Shown here: positions 47,184 to 56,289 of the stretch, in pieces | Layout of the letters: every line of letters begins with the position of its first letter | How positions within the stretch are numbered: position 1 is the first letter of the stretch | DNA from: Paenibacillus sp. FSL H8-0079 | GTDB taxonomy: Bacteria > Bacillota > Bacilli > Paenibacillales > Paenibacillaceae | Assembly (NCBI RefSeq): GCF_037991315.1 | Contig: NZ_CP150300.1 | Span: 3,410,001 to 3,474,000, forward strand | DNA length: 64,000 bases | Reading direction: 5' to 3' | Made by a program: the position numbers and the translations under genes | The notes under the pieces: model-generated | Told to the model about the DNA's origin: nothing | The model's database searches: none | What the model saw: the letters and a program-made list of their open reading frames with translations, nothing else

Positions 47184-47804
47184 ATGTCACCTAGAAACAT
47201 AGAGAAGGACCAGCAACAACGAGAAAAAAGAATAAACCACATCCTTGATTCTGCGCTGGAGATCATTGCTCTTAAAGGAATTGGTTCAGTAAGCATCAAC
47301 CACATCGCAGCAGCAGCAGGCATGAGCATTGGGAACATGTATCACTACTTCAAGTCCAAAGATGAGATTATCAGCGAAATTCTGAGAAGAGGCCAGACCA
47401 GTTACGGAGAACATGTCTCCCAACTCGCTGAGCAATCAGGCGATGCTCTGAACAAACTTTTACTACTGTCCGAGTCTTGGCTTGCATTGGAAAACAATTG
47501 GGCTTACACGATCCTTATCCACACAGCCCGACTTTCGGAAACTTCCTCCGAAGAGATTAGGCGGGAAGTTACGGAACGTTTCACGAATAACCTTGGTCCT
47601 GTCGCGAACATAATGGACCAGGGGCAAAAGGAAGGACTCATCGTCAGTGGTGTTCCCTTGGAGCTTGCCTATTATTTTGTAAGTTTAATTCAAGGACTGA
47701 CGCTACAGAAAATGCCAGGCGCTGAAGTGCCGATCCGTGCGCAGGCGCGTTCGATTGTCTCTTTATTTGCTGTGTCTCTACATAACTCCAAAAGAAATGA
47801 TTGA
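47184..47804 (+). CDS. TetR-family regulator of the SsuBACC-type operon
   Basis: 206 residues. HTH: GSVSINHIAAAAGMSIGNMYHYFKSKDEI (about 40-68). The C-terminal ligand domain has GLIVSGVPLELAYYFVSLIQGL. An in-frame ATG at 47154 overlaps the likely -10 TATAAT (47150-47155), so ATG 47184 is the start, with GGGGG 11 nt upstream. Its stop overlaps the -35 of the next operon, where a 26-bp inverted repeat fits a TetR dimer-of-dimers site. It is the probable repressor of the ABC-monooxygenase operon. Confidence 0.88.
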   Translation: MSPRNIEKDQQQREKRINHILDSALEIIALKGIGSVSINHIAAAAGMSIGNMYHYFKSKDEIISEILRRGQTSYGEHVSQLAEQSGDALNKLLLLSESWLALENNWAYTILIHTARLSETSSEEIRREVTERFTNNLGPVANIMDQGQKEGLIVSGVPLELAYYFVSLIQGLTLQKMPGAEVPIRAQARSIVSLFAVSLHNSKRND

Positions 47805-47863
47805 CAACAGATACAGGCCACTGCTACAATTTCCCCAACAAACCGAGTAATTGCTCGGTTTGT
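47801..47863 (+). promoter_or_regulatory. Promoter and TetR operator of the ABC-monooxygenase operon
   Basis: TTGACA (47801-47806) and TACAAT (47825-47830) are 18 nt apart. Arms ACAAACCGAG (47838-47847) and CTCGGTTTGT (47854-47863) form a perfect inverted repeat with a 6-nt centre, placed over the expected transcription start. A leader of about 125 nt follows, in which I see no riboswitch. Confidence 0.82.
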
Positions 47864-47993
47864 GAACGAGAGTTCGACTGGACAACCAGAGATCGTTCAT
47901 GGGGAAAAATATACAAGCAGAAGGCCTTTTTTTATAACTATAAAACCAAGTAAATAGATCCGAAAAATTATTTTAAATTGGAGGTAACACCCT

Positions 47994-48761
47994 ATGCTGA
48001 TTATTGAGCGGTTGAACAAAACGTTCGCTGCTCCTACCGGGCCGGTTATGGCGCTAAGTAATATACGGTTGCAAGTTGAACCGGGACAATTTATTACTTT
48101 TATCGGACCAAGCGGATGCGGCAAAAGTACATTGCTCAAGATCGTGGCCGGGTTAGACACGACCTATGAAGGAAAAGTTGAATTAAACGGAAAAGCAATT
48201 ACGGGACCAAGTGTTGATAAAGGATTTATTTTTCAAGAGCCACGTTTGTTCCCCTGGATGACGGTCGAGAAGAATATTGCAGCCAATCTCTCGCTTGGCA
48301 ATGCTCAGGTTCGCCATCGAGTCCAAGAGCTGATTGAGCTAGTTCGTCTAAAAGGATTCGAGAAAGCGTATCCGAAGGAGCTGTCCGGAGGGATGGCTCA
48401 ACGCGTGGCTATTGCAAGAGCGTTGTTGCGTAAACCGGAGATACTGCTGCTCGACGAGCCTTTTGGAGCACTCGATGCCTTCACTCGTACTCACATGCAA
48501 GAGGCGTTGCTGGACATCTGGCAGAACAGCCGGACGACCATGTTGTTTGTTACGCATGACTTGGACGAAGCGGTATTTCTTGGAGAGAAAGTCGTCATTA
48601 TGAACCCTCGCCCGGGTCATATCCGCAATGTAATTAATGTGGATCTCCCCTATCCGCGTAAGCGCAGTGGAGGGTCCTTTCAGGAGCTTCGCTCCCGCGT
48701 GCTAGGCGAGTTCGAAAAAGTGGAACATGCTCCCCTGATTGATAAGGGTGCCGGCATTTAA
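47994..48761 (+). CDS. ABC importer ATPase (SsuB/TauB type)
   Basis: 255 residues with Walker [11 protein letters not shown]-loop [14 protein letters not shown], signature [14 protein letters not shown], Walker [13 protein letters not shown] and switch FVTHDLDEA. The family drives uptake of sulfonates, nitrate, taurine and related anions. GGAGG precedes the ATG. It is the first gene of a five-gene operon: ATPase, binding protein, two permeases, monooxygenase. Confidence 0.9.
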   Translation: MLIIERLNKTFAAPTGPVMALSNIRLQVEPGQFITFIGPSGCGKSTLLKIVAGLDTTYEGKVELNGKAITGPSVDKGFIFQEPRLFPWMTVEKNIAANLSLGNAQVRHRVQELIELVRLKGFEKAYPKELSGGMAQRVAIARALLRKPEILLLDEPFGALDAFTRTHMQEALLDIWQNSRTTMLFVTHDLDEAVFLGEKVVIMNPRPGHIRNVINVDLPYPRKRSGGSFQELRSRVLGEFEKVEHAPLIDKGAGI

Positions 48762-48809
48762 ATTGGATACGCATAAACGAATTTACGTTCATAAAGGGGA
48801 TGCGAATAT

Positions 48810-49841
48810 ATGGTTAAAAAATATAATTTGATTGCAGTCTTACTTGTTCTGATACTGGTTGTGGCGGGATGCGGCAATGCAAACAACAATGCTGGCAATG
48901 GCGAAGATGCTAAGCCGGTAGATGGTAGCTCGAATCCGAATGCATCCTATGATAATGTCACGGTGAAGATTGGTGTGCAGGGCAAGGGCGGCTTGTTCGG
49001 CAAAGCGCAAGAACAGAAGTGGTTTGAGGATGAATTCGGAGAGTTGGGGGTAAAAGTGGAGTGGTTGGAGTTCCAGAGCGGTCCTCCAATGATCGAAGCG
49101 ATGGCCTCTAATCATTTGGACTTTGCTGGCATGGGCAACATGCCCCCAATCTCTGCACAAGCAGCTGGCATTGATTTCAAAATCATCTCACAGCTACTTA
49201 ATGGCAAGAACAATGTAGCGATCATTGTACCGAACGACAGCCCGATCAAAAGCATCGCGGATCTCAAGGGCAAAAAGGTAGCTGTCACAAAGGGGAGCAA
49301 CGCTTATAACTTCCTATATCAAGTACTCCAAAAAGCTGGTTTAGATAACTCCGATATTCAAGAAATTCAATTACAACCTGATGAAACGCAGCCTTCCTTC
49401 GAAAGCGGAAAAGTGGATGCCTGGGCCGTCTGGGATCCATACATTACCCTGAATACACTAAGCGGCAAGGGAAAAGTGCTGGCTGATGGGGAAAGTGAAG
49501 GCGTACTGTCTCCATCCTTCCAATTGGTTCGTTCGGATTTTGCGAATGACTATCCTGAGCTGGTTACGCTTTATCTAAAGACATTCGAGCAAGCACGTCA
49601 GTGGGAAGCAAATAATCAAGAGGAAGCGTTCCAGCGCTATGCCGACGAACGCAACATTCCAATTGACCTGGTGGAGGGCATTCAATCGCGGGCGGCAATG
49701 ATCAATATTCCGGTGAGTGACGAAACGATTGCCAATCAGCAGAACACAGCTAACTTTCAATTTGAATTAGGTACAATTCGCAAGGAAATCAACGTGGCTG
49801 ATGTGTTCGACAACCAGTACATTGAAGAAGCTCTTAAATAA
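48810..49841 (+). CDS. ABC importer binding lipoprotein (SsuA type)
   Basis: 343 residues, lipobox VAGC (Cys21). The mature part has the SsuA/NrtA fold: VKIGVQGKGGLFGKAQEQKW, QSGPPMIEAMASNHLDFAGMGNMPP, then KGKKVAVTKGSNAYNFLYQVL and AWAVWDPYITLNTL. It delivers the substrate to the two downstream permeases. Ligands in this family are alkane sulfonates, sulfate esters and similar organosulfur or nitrogen compounds. Confidence 0.9.
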   Translation: MVKKYNLIAVLLVLILVVAGCGNANNNAGNGEDAKPVDGSSNPNASYDNVTVKIGVQGKGGLFGKAQEQKWFEDEFGELGVKVEWLEFQSGPPMIEAMASNHLDFAGMGNMPPISAQAAGIDFKIISQLLNGKNNVAIIVPNDSPIKSIADLKGKKVAVTKGSNAYNFLYQVLQKAGLDNSDIQEIQLQPDETQPSFESGKVDAWAVWDPYITLNTLSGKGKVLADGESEGVLSPSFQLVRSDFANDYPELVTLYLKTFEQARQWEANNQEEAFQRYADERNIPIDLVEGIQSRAAMINIPVSDETIANQQNTANFQFELGTIRKEINVADVFDNQYIEEALK

Positions 49842-49856
49842 AGTAGAGGTGCGGTT

Positions 49857-50651
49857 ATGCAAATATCGGGAAACAAGCTTGTTTTTCGGACTATTCATCT
49901 CCTGATCGGGATGTCAGTACCGGCGGCGATATTAATCATTTGGCAGATTGTATCCTCGAATGGGTGGGTAAATCCGGTGTTAGTTCCTCCTCCGAAGGAC
50001 ATCGTGGCTGAATTTGGACGGATGATCTCTTCAGGAGAACTGCTGACGAATTTGCGCATCTCGACGGGGAGAGCAGCACTCGGGTTCTTGTTGGGCGGCG
50101 GTCTGGGATTAGCCGCAGGATTATGGGTCGGGTTTTCGTTAAAAGCGGAACGGTTGCTCAATCCGTCACTTCAACTGCTTCGGACACTGCCTCACTTGGC
50201 TGTTGCGCCATTGTTTATTCTATGGTTCGGCTTTGGTGAGACTTCAAAGATTGTACTCATTGCTAAGGGTGCATTCTTCCCTTTATATGTGAATGCCTTT
50301 TTGGGCGTTCGTTCGGTGGATCGCCAGTTGTTCGATGTAGCAAGCGTATTGCAATTCACGAAACTTCAAACCATTACCAAGCTGATTATTCCTGCCTCAC
50401 TTCCTTCCCTGTTTTTAGGCGTTCGGCTCTCGATTGCGGTAAGTTGGCTTGGCCTGGTTGTCGCGGAGATGATGGGTTCAAGCTCCGGGATCGGTTATAT
50501 CATCAATGACGCACGATCCTTCTCACTAACGTCTGTCATCTTCGTCGGCATAATTGTCTTTGCGATTGTTGGCAAAGTGACCGATTCACTGGTTAAGCTG
50601 GCAGAGAAGAAGTTGCTGCGTTGGCAGGATTCCATAGAGGGAGATGGATAA
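49857..50651 (+). CDS. ABC importer permease 1 (SsuC type)
   Basis: 264 residues, six hydrophobic segments. The coupling loop FDVASVLQFTKLQTITKLIIPASLP and the final GYIINDARSF are characteristic of SsuC/TauC. It is 16 nt after the binding protein gene and 6 nt before a second permease gene. It and the next are similar but not identical, so a heterodimeric channel is likely. Confidence 0.9.
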   Translation: MQISGNKLVFRTIHLLIGMSVPAAILIIWQIVSSNGWVNPVLVPPPKDIVAEFGRMISSGELLTNLRISTGRAALGFLLGGGLGLAAGLWVGFSLKAERLLNPSLQLLRTLPHLAVAPLFILWFGFGETSKIVLIAKGAFFPLYVNAFLGVRSVDRQLFDVASVLQFTKLQTITKLIIPASLPSLFLGVRLSIAVSWLGLVVAEMMGSSSGIGYIINDARSFSLTSVIFVGIIVFAIVGKVTDSLVKLAEKKLLRWQDSIEGDG

Positions 50652-50657
50652 CAGATT

Positions 50658-51491
50658 ATGAGTACTAACGATGTGACATTAAACTCGAAGGCTAATGAGA
50701 AGCAGACGGCAATAAGAAGGGGACGCCAGTGGAGAATGCCAAATTGGCTGTTTGGTTGGGTGTTGCCTGTAATTATATTAGCTTTATGGGAGTCAGGCTC
50801 TGCTCTTGGACTGTTGTCTGACTCGGCATTGCCAGCTCCATCCCGCATTGCTCGAACATTCTGGCAACTGTGCGTAAATGGCGATATGACGCAGCATCTC
50901 ACAGCTAGCACCATTCGGGCGAGTGGTGGATTCTTACTTGGAGCCGTAACAGGGTTGCTGCTCGGTGTATTTACAGGACTAGGTAAATGGGCTGAACAAA
51001 CGCTTGATCCGACGATCCAGATGCTACGGACGGTTCCGTTGCTTGCGGTTATTCCGTTGTTCATTCTTTGGTTCGGAGTAGGGGAATTATCCAAAGTACT
51101 GCTCATTGCACTAGGGTCATTTTTCCCGCTCTATTTCCATACACATTTGGGGGTCCGGAGTGCGGACAGAAAGCTGTATGAGGTTACCCGAATCTTGCAA
51201 TATTCTAAGTTCCGGCTGTTAACCAGGCTAATTATTCCCTCGGCGTTGCCAAACATTCTACTTGGTATTCGGTTATCTGTGGGTGCCTCTTGGTTGTTGC
51301 TTGCCGTGGCAGAGATGATGGGCGCAAGCGCAGGAGTCGGCTATATGATACAAGACGCACGTGTATATGCACAGACGGATGTCGTCTTCGTGGGCATAAT
51401 TATGTTTGCTTTGGTTGGCAAACTGTCGGATTCGGCAGTCAGACTGGTGGAAAGAAGATTACTGCGATGGAATAACACATATAAAGGCTGA
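50658..51491 (+). CDS. ABC importer permease 2 (SsuC type)
   Basis: 277 residues with an N-terminal charged tail of about 30 residues not present in permease 1. It shares IPLFILWFGVGELSKVLLIALGSFFPLYFHTHLGVRSADRKLYEV with its neighbour. Coupling loop YEVTRILQYSKFRLLTRLIIPSALP. Paired non-identical SsuC genes are seen in several Firmicute organosulfur importers. It lies directly after permease 1. Confidence 0.9.
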   Translation: MSTNDVTLNSKANEKQTAIRRGRQWRMPNWLFGWVLPVIILALWESGSALGLLSDSALPAPSRIARTFWQLCVNGDMTQHLTASTIRASGGFLLGAVTGLLLGVFTGLGKWAEQTLDPTIQMLRTVPLLAVIPLFILWFGVGELSKVLLIALGSFFPLYFHTHLGVRSADRKLYEVTRILQYSKFRLLTRLIIPSALPNILLGIRLSVGASWLLLAVAEMMGASAGVGYMIQDARVYAQTDVVFVGIIMFALVGKLSDSAVRLVERRLLRWNNTYKG

Positions 51492-51525
51492 AGATAGATA
51501 TTAGAATGAAAGCGGAGGAACGGAT

Positions 51526-52872
51526 ATGACGAAAAAACGACAGGGCCAGCTTCATCTTGGTGCATTTATATATTTCACTGGGCATCATCATGCCGGATGG
51601 CGTCATCCGGAATCAGGGGTAGAGAAGATGTTCGATATCGAATGGTATAAGAGGATTGCCCAGACAGCTGAGAAAGGTAAGTTTGATATGATTTTTTTTG
51701 CTGACTTGCTGCACTTGATCTACCCAAGTCGCGCCGCAGCAGGCATGTTGGACCCAGTGTCGCTGCTCTCCGCACTATCCATGGTAACGGATAAAATCGG
51801 GTTGACAGCAACGCTCTCGACGACCTATAACGAGCCGTTCAATGCCGCACGCCGTTTAGCTACGCTCGATCACATAAGCGGAGGACGGACCGGATGGAAT
51901 ATCGTCACGTCCCAAGTTGACACGGAAGCTCGGAACTTCGGACGAGATAAGCATCCTGAACATGGAACACGTTACGAGATGGCGCAGGAATTCGTTGACG
52001 TCGTTGCAGCATTATGGGACAGCTGGCCACAGGACTCACTCGTAATGAATCGGGAATCAGGCACGTTCGTCGATGAATCCAAGCTGCGTGTCGCTGACTA
52101 TAAAGGACAATGGTATTCTACACAAGGGCTCTTGAACGTCCCTCGTCCACCGCAAGGTTACCCCGTCCTTATTCAGGCCGGTTCCTCGGATCCAGGTCAG
52201 GATTTCGCCGCGAAAGTCGGCGAAGTGATCTTCACGGCACAGACGTCACTCACTGCTGCGCAAGATTTCTATCGCACGGTGAATGAGAAACTTCTGGCAA
52301 TCGGACGTGAACGTGGCAGCTTGCTCATCATGCCGGGTTTGTCGCCGATCCTCGGTTCAACTGTGGAGGAGGCTCGACGCAAAGAACGGGAGCTGCTCGA
52401 CCTCATCGATCCGCAGGAAGCGGTAATGATGCTGTCCGGTATGCTTCAAACAGACCTCAGCGGGTATCCTGTAGACGGTCCATTACCAGACATCTCAGAT
52501 CCGGTCGAAGCAAGCAACGGAATGAAGAGTCGCGTGCAACTCATTATGGACCTTGCACGTGACGAGCAATTATCCATTGCCGAACTCGGGCGGAGGCTTC
52601 TCGGTGCCCGTGGTCATATGCAATTCGTAGGAACGCCGGAGCAGCTTACCGACCTCATGGAAGAATGGTTTAATGGATACGGCTGCGATGGCTTTAACAT
52701 CATGCCACCGGTGCTGCCCGGAGATCTTGATGACTTCGTCGAGCACGTCGTTCCAGAGCTTCAGAGACGTGGGCTCTTCCGTGAGGAGTATGAGGGGACA
52801 ACGTTGCGAGAGCATTTGGGACTTTCTGAACCAACGGTGTTAGTAAGCCATAAACAGCAAGTTCACCGTTAA
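51526..52872 (+). CDS. NtaA/DmoA-type FMNH2-dependent monooxygenase
   Basis: 448 residues, same branch as the gene at 44665: GWRHPESGVEK near residue 25, NEPFNAARRLATLDHISGGRTGWNIVTSQ, then VLIQAGSSDPGQDFAAKVGEV and a shared C-terminal REEYEGTTLREHLGLS. GGAGG precedes the ATG. It ends the ABC operon, so it probably oxidises the imported compound, for example a sulfide, sulfone or aminopolycarboxylate. The two paralogues align along their length but differ enough to have different substrates. No flavin reductase gene is present in the window. Confidence 0.9.
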   Translation: MTKKRQGQLHLGAFIYFTGHHHAGWRHPESGVEKMFDIEWYKRIAQTAEKGKFDMIFFADLLHLIYPSRAAAGMLDPVSLLSALSMVTDKIGLTATLSTTYNEPFNAARRLATLDHISGGRTGWNIVTSQVDTEARNFGRDKHPEHGTRYEMAQEFVDVVAALWDSWPQDSLVMNRESGTFVDESKLRVADYKGQWYSTQGLLNVPRPPQGYPVLIQAGSSDPGQDFAAKVGEVIFTAQTSLTAAQDFYRTVNEKLLAIGRERGSLLIMPGLSPILGSTVEEARRKERELLDLIDPQEAVMMLSGMLQTDLSGYPVDGPLPDISDPVEASNGMKSRVQLIMDLARDEQLSIAELGRRLLGARGHMQFVGTPEQLTDLMEEWFNGYGCDGFNIMPPVLPGDLDDFVEHVVPELQRRGLFREEYEGTTLREHLGLSEPTVLVSHKQQVHR

Positions 52873-52941
52873 TTCATTGTGGAGAACCGATCATCGAATT
52901 CGCTAGATTAACTGAATGGTAAAACCATTAGATTTAGGCTC

Positions 52942-52980
52942 CGGCCGTTACCCAGTATTCTAACGGGGAACGGTCGTTTA
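52942..52980 (+). terminator. Intrinsic terminator of the ABC-monooxygenase operon (ACCGTT family, copy 3)
   Basis: CGGCCGTTACCC and GGGGAACGGTCG arms (one mismatch and one wobble) with an AGTATTCTAAC loop, then TTTAGTT. The loop shares GTATTCTA with copy 2. Confidence 0.85.
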
Positions 52981-52991
52981 GTTATACAGCT

Positions 52992-54341
52992 TTATTTGTG
53001 AATCATATTCCTACGATACTGGTAGGGCGTAACCCCGTATTCCACTTTGAACAACTGGATAAAATACTGATTCTTTCTGTAACCAACCATTTGCGCGATA
53101 TCGTTGACACGGAGTTCAGAATCTTGAAGCAGTTGAGAAGCTTTCTCCAGCCTCTTTTTAGAAATGTAATTTGACACATTTTCACCCGTCTCCTGTTTAA
53201 AAAGTTTGGAAAAGTAGACCGGATGGAGATGTGCGACTTTCCCCAACTCATCCAAACTAAGGCCATGTGACAGATGGTCTTCGATATACGTTTGTACTTT
53301 GTCGACGATGGTTTGGATAGACATCTGTTTGTTGTTTCTGATTCGACTGACCCGATGCATGAGGGTTGACCATAGTTCATCAGGTTGACCTAACTGGTTG
53401 AATATCCAATCCACGGTTTCAGAGTCATCCCGATCCGTGTCCGCCAGATATACATATAACATCGTCTCTAGGAGAAAGATTATTTTTTGCTTTCGGAGAC
53501 GGAGTTGATCATATTTTTTAATGATATTTCCGGCAGATTCCCAATCACTGCATGATGGAGAATGGTTGAATATGCCAATGAAGTCTTCTGAGTGTACGTC
53601 CTCATTAAGGAAGAATCTGTAGAACATCTGCCTGATCACGTTACGTTCGGTCAATGAAAAGGGAGGGGACACGACAGATTGCTCCAGTTCGATAGTCAGT
53701 TCCTCAGCAGCTTCTTCCGGAACAAGAGCGACCAGTCGCGTTCCCGCAGTCCATACGAGACGATCCAATTTGTCTCCAACAGCACGTTTTATAACGTCCT
53801 CATGTTCTTGTGTGAAACCCTCCAGCTTGAAGCAGCAAAAACGGTGTTCCCCTAAGAATTCAGTATAAGCATCATTTTGCTTTCTTAATGTCTCGTTTTG
53901 ACCAAGCAGCGAAAGCAGGTACCCCAATCCATCGAAGTTCTCCCATGCGATAGGTTGAGCGGGTCGTGTCTTTGTAATATTCTTGATGGCTTTAGACATG
54001 GCTTTCTCCACGTCATCTTTGTCTACAGGTTTGAGCAGATAGTCGAGCGCACCTAGGCGGATTCCTTGTTGCGCATATTCGAACTCGGAGTAGCCGGAAA
54101 GAATGATGACTTTGGTTGGCAAGCTATGTTGGTGGATATGTTGAAGCAGATCAATGCCTGAAACCTCAGGCATTCGGATGTCAGTGATCAGAATATCGAT
54201 ATGGTTTTGAGTCAGCATGTCACGGGCTTCAATCGAATTGGTCATCGTCTCAATCTGATGAATACCGAAGGTTTTCCAATCGAGCAAGTGCTTCATATAC
54301 TCAACGACATAATGCCCGTCATCCACAATTAATAAACGCAT
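52992..54341 (-). CDS. Response regulator, YesN type (REC plus AraC HTH)
   Basis: 449 residues. Receiver domain 1-120 with Asp7/Asp8, phosphoacceptor Asp54 (LITDIRMPE) and Lys104 (LLKPVD). A long variable middle is followed by an AraC DNA-binding domain (about 350-449, with LDELGKVAHLHPVYFSKLFKQETG and IAQMVGYRKNQYFIQLFKVEYG). It overlaps the sensor kinase stop by 1 nt, so they are one operon, divergent from the ABC importer they most likely activate. Confidence 0.92.
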   Translation of the reverse strand: MRLLIVDDGHYVVEYMKHLLDWKTFGIHQIETMTNSIEARDMLTQNHIDILITDIRMPEVSGIDLLQHIHQHSLPTKVIILSGYSEFEYAQQGIRLGALDYLLKPVDKDDVEKAMSKAIKNITKTRPAQPIAWENFDGLGYLLSLLGQNETLRKQNDAYTEFLGEHRFCCFKLEGFTQEHEDVIKRAVGDKLDRLVWTAGTRLVALVPEEAAEELTIELEQSVVSPPFSLTERNVIRQMFYRFFLNEDVHSEDFIGIFNHSPSCSDWESAGNIIKKYDQLRLRKQKIIFLLETMLYVYLADTDRDDSETVDWIFNQLGQPDELWSTLMHRVSRIRNNKQMSIQTIVDKVQTYIEDHLSHGLSLDELGKVAHLHPVYFSKLFKQETGENVSNYISKKRLEKASQLLQDSELRVNDIAQMVGYRKNQYFIQLFKVEYGVTPYQYRRNMIHK

Positions 54342-56050
54342 TAGCTATCTCCTTTCTCCTCGGGAATGCTGATGAGCAGCAGGACCGACAATCCACCCCA
54401 ATCATTCGTAGCAAAATGTAGCCCGCTACGTTCGCCGTACGTATTTTTCAGACGCCGATTTACATTCCAGAGCCCTACGCCTTTAATTCCTTCAGGCGGG
54501 TTATCGCTCTCAAGCCGAGCCTCCAAGTTGCGGATATCATCGAGCGAAAGACCTTTGCCGTCATCGGATACCTTGATCGTTATTGCAGATTCCGTCTGTT
54601 TGACATCGATCGTCACCCGATGGGCTCCTTGTTGTCCTTCAATGCCATGTTGAATCGCATTTTCAACCACTGGCTGGATGATCAGCGGCATGAGGGGAAG
54701 AGAGGCCAGTTCTGGCGGCAGATCAATGCTGTACTCCATTTTTTTGCTGAGAGCCATAATAATCAGGAAATGTTCAGCGAACTGGAGTTCACTTTCCAGC
54801 GTGACTTCATGCCTGTCCAACTTGGTTAAATAACGATAATATTCAGCTAGATGCTTGCTCATGCGCATAACAGAATCAGGTGAAAACTGAGCCACCGACA
54901 TGATGAAAAACAAACTGTTGTACAAAAAATGAGGATTAATCTGAGCTTGGAGTTGTTGAAGTTCCGCACCTCGTCTCAGTTCCGTTTCAGTCTTCAAGGA
55001 TACAAACAGATCCTGGATTTCGGTAACCATATGGTTAAAACTTCTGAACAGGCTGTAAAACTCTTTGCCCGTATTTTCGGTGATCCGCGTGTTGTGATTG
55101 CCTTGCTCGACCTGTGAGAACTTTCTCTCCAACAAACGGAGATTACGGTAGTAGTTCCGATAAAACGTAAAGATCACAACCAGACCAAGCGTGAAAACGG
55201 CTAAAATGCTGGCAAAGAAAACTTTGCGATTGCGGTCAAGCGGTTGCAGAAAATCGTTCGTCTGTGTATATGTAATCAGGTAGCCGTCGATCGATTCAAT
55301 ATATCGCGAAAGAACGTAGTAGTCGTCCGAATTGGTATGATAATCATATTTTAAAGTTACTTCTGGCTGTGGAGCAAGTATCTCAGTAACCGCTTTCAAT
55401 AGATCGTTGTCGACTTCTTTCTCACTCCATAACTGCTGAGGATTAAACAGAAAAAAAGCATTTGAGCTGTCGTTGTTCACAGCCTTTTTCAACAGGCTTT
55501 TCAAATAATCCGTATTCAGCTTTACACCAACAATGTACTGAGTCGGTTCATTTTGTCCGGATTTTTGGATGTAAGGGTAGAGGGCGAAGTAATACAAACT
55601 ATTACCTACAATTTGCCACCCCCGCTGATGAACATCCTTGAACGGGAGTCTTGCCTCCAGTGTAGTGTTCGTAGATAGAAACGTTTCTTCAGTCTTCCAG
55701 TAAATGCCGATCGATTCAATGGATCGACTGGAGAGGAGCGTTTGCCGCAAGCGATCAACAATATCGTTTTTCTTCATTTGGGAATCGTAATTGCTCAGCT
55801 CGATAACATGTCTCTGATAAAATCGGACATCACTGTCGGCTGCATACTGAACCCCGTACATATTAGCCTCGTATATAATCCCGTCTAGAATACCTTTCAC
55901 ATAATCAAGCTGGTTTTTGGAAGCACCGATCAGATTCTCCTCAAGTGTCTTGGAGCTCAATCGGTTCATCACGAAAAACAAACTTAACGTAAGCAGCAGA
56001 AAAAAAACAAAGAAATAGATGAATCGCTTCATATACATTTTTCTGATCAT
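54341..56050 (-). CDS. Sensor histidine kinase, YesM type
   Basis: 569 residues. Two membrane helices (about 9-29 and 277-296) enclose an extracellular dCACHE-like sensor, followed by HAMP and the His_kinase domain with phosphorylated His374 in INPHFLYNSLF, then an HATPase with QPVVENAIQHG, DDGKGLSLDDI and GVGLWNVNRRL. AAAGGA lies 7 nt before the ATG. It senses an extracellular sugar signal, often via the binding protein of the linked transporter, and phosphorylates the YesN-type partner. Confidence 0.92.
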   Translation of the reverse strand: MIRKMYMKRFIYFFVFFLLLTLSLFFVMNRLSSKTLEENLIGASKNQLDYVKGILDGIIYEANMYGVQYAADSDVRFYQRHVIELSNYDSQMKKNDIVDRLRQTLLSSRSIESIGIYWKTEETFLSTNTTLEARLPFKDVHQRGWQIVGNSLYYFALYPYIQKSGQNEPTQYIVGVKLNTDYLKSLLKKAVNNDSSNAFFLFNPQQLWSEKEVDNDLLKAVTEILAPQPEVTLKYDYHTNSDDYYVLSRYIESIDGYLITYTQTNDFLQPLDRNRKVFFASILAVFTLGLVVIFTFYRNYYRNLRLLERKFSQVEQGNHNTRITENTGKEFYSLFRSFNHMVTEIQDLFVSLKTETELRRGAELQQLQAQINPHFLYNSLFFIMSVAQFSPDSVMRMSKHLAEYYRYLTKLDRHEVTLESELQFAEHFLIIMALSKKMEYSIDLPPELASLPLMPLIIQPVVENAIQHGIEGQQGAHRVTIDVKQTESAITIKVSDDGKGLSLDDIRNLEARLESDNPPEGIKGVGLWNVNRRLKNTYGERSGLHFATNDWGGLSVLLLISIPEEKGDS

Positions 56051-56217
56051 ATGTGTTTCCTTTCATATCGCCAAACATAGAAGTTCACAATCCTTATCGG
56101 ATTAACTTTAATATAAGCCAAACTTTCGAAAAGAGGAAGGGTAGTATCAGTCATAAATGAAAGCGGTTTTAAAATAGTTCAGCCTGAGGTGATGATCTTG
56201 AAATTTTGGCATTTTGG

Positions 56218-56233
56218 TGTGAAAGCGCTTTTG
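56218..56233 (+). promoter_or_regulatory. CcpA (cre) site upstream of the sugar ABC operon
   Basis: TGTGAAAGCGCTTTTG contains the palindromic core AAAGCGCTTT and fits the cre consensus TGNAANCGNTNNCA at nearly all positions. It lies 70 nt before the proposed start at 56290 and indicates carbon catabolite control. Confidence 0.75.
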
Positions 56234-56289
56234 TTAAGCTTATCTTCAAGGATCGCTTTCGAAGAGCCATCATAGAGGAGGTATGCAAC

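Noticed and set aside
47864..47993. S-box, T-box or other leader RNA before the SsuB-type gene
   Set aside because: The leader is short and shows no such core motif.
50495..51106. 203-codon minus-strand frame
   Set aside because: It is antisense to two permease genes with clear coding signals; Ser/Pro-rich composition indicates a shadow frame.
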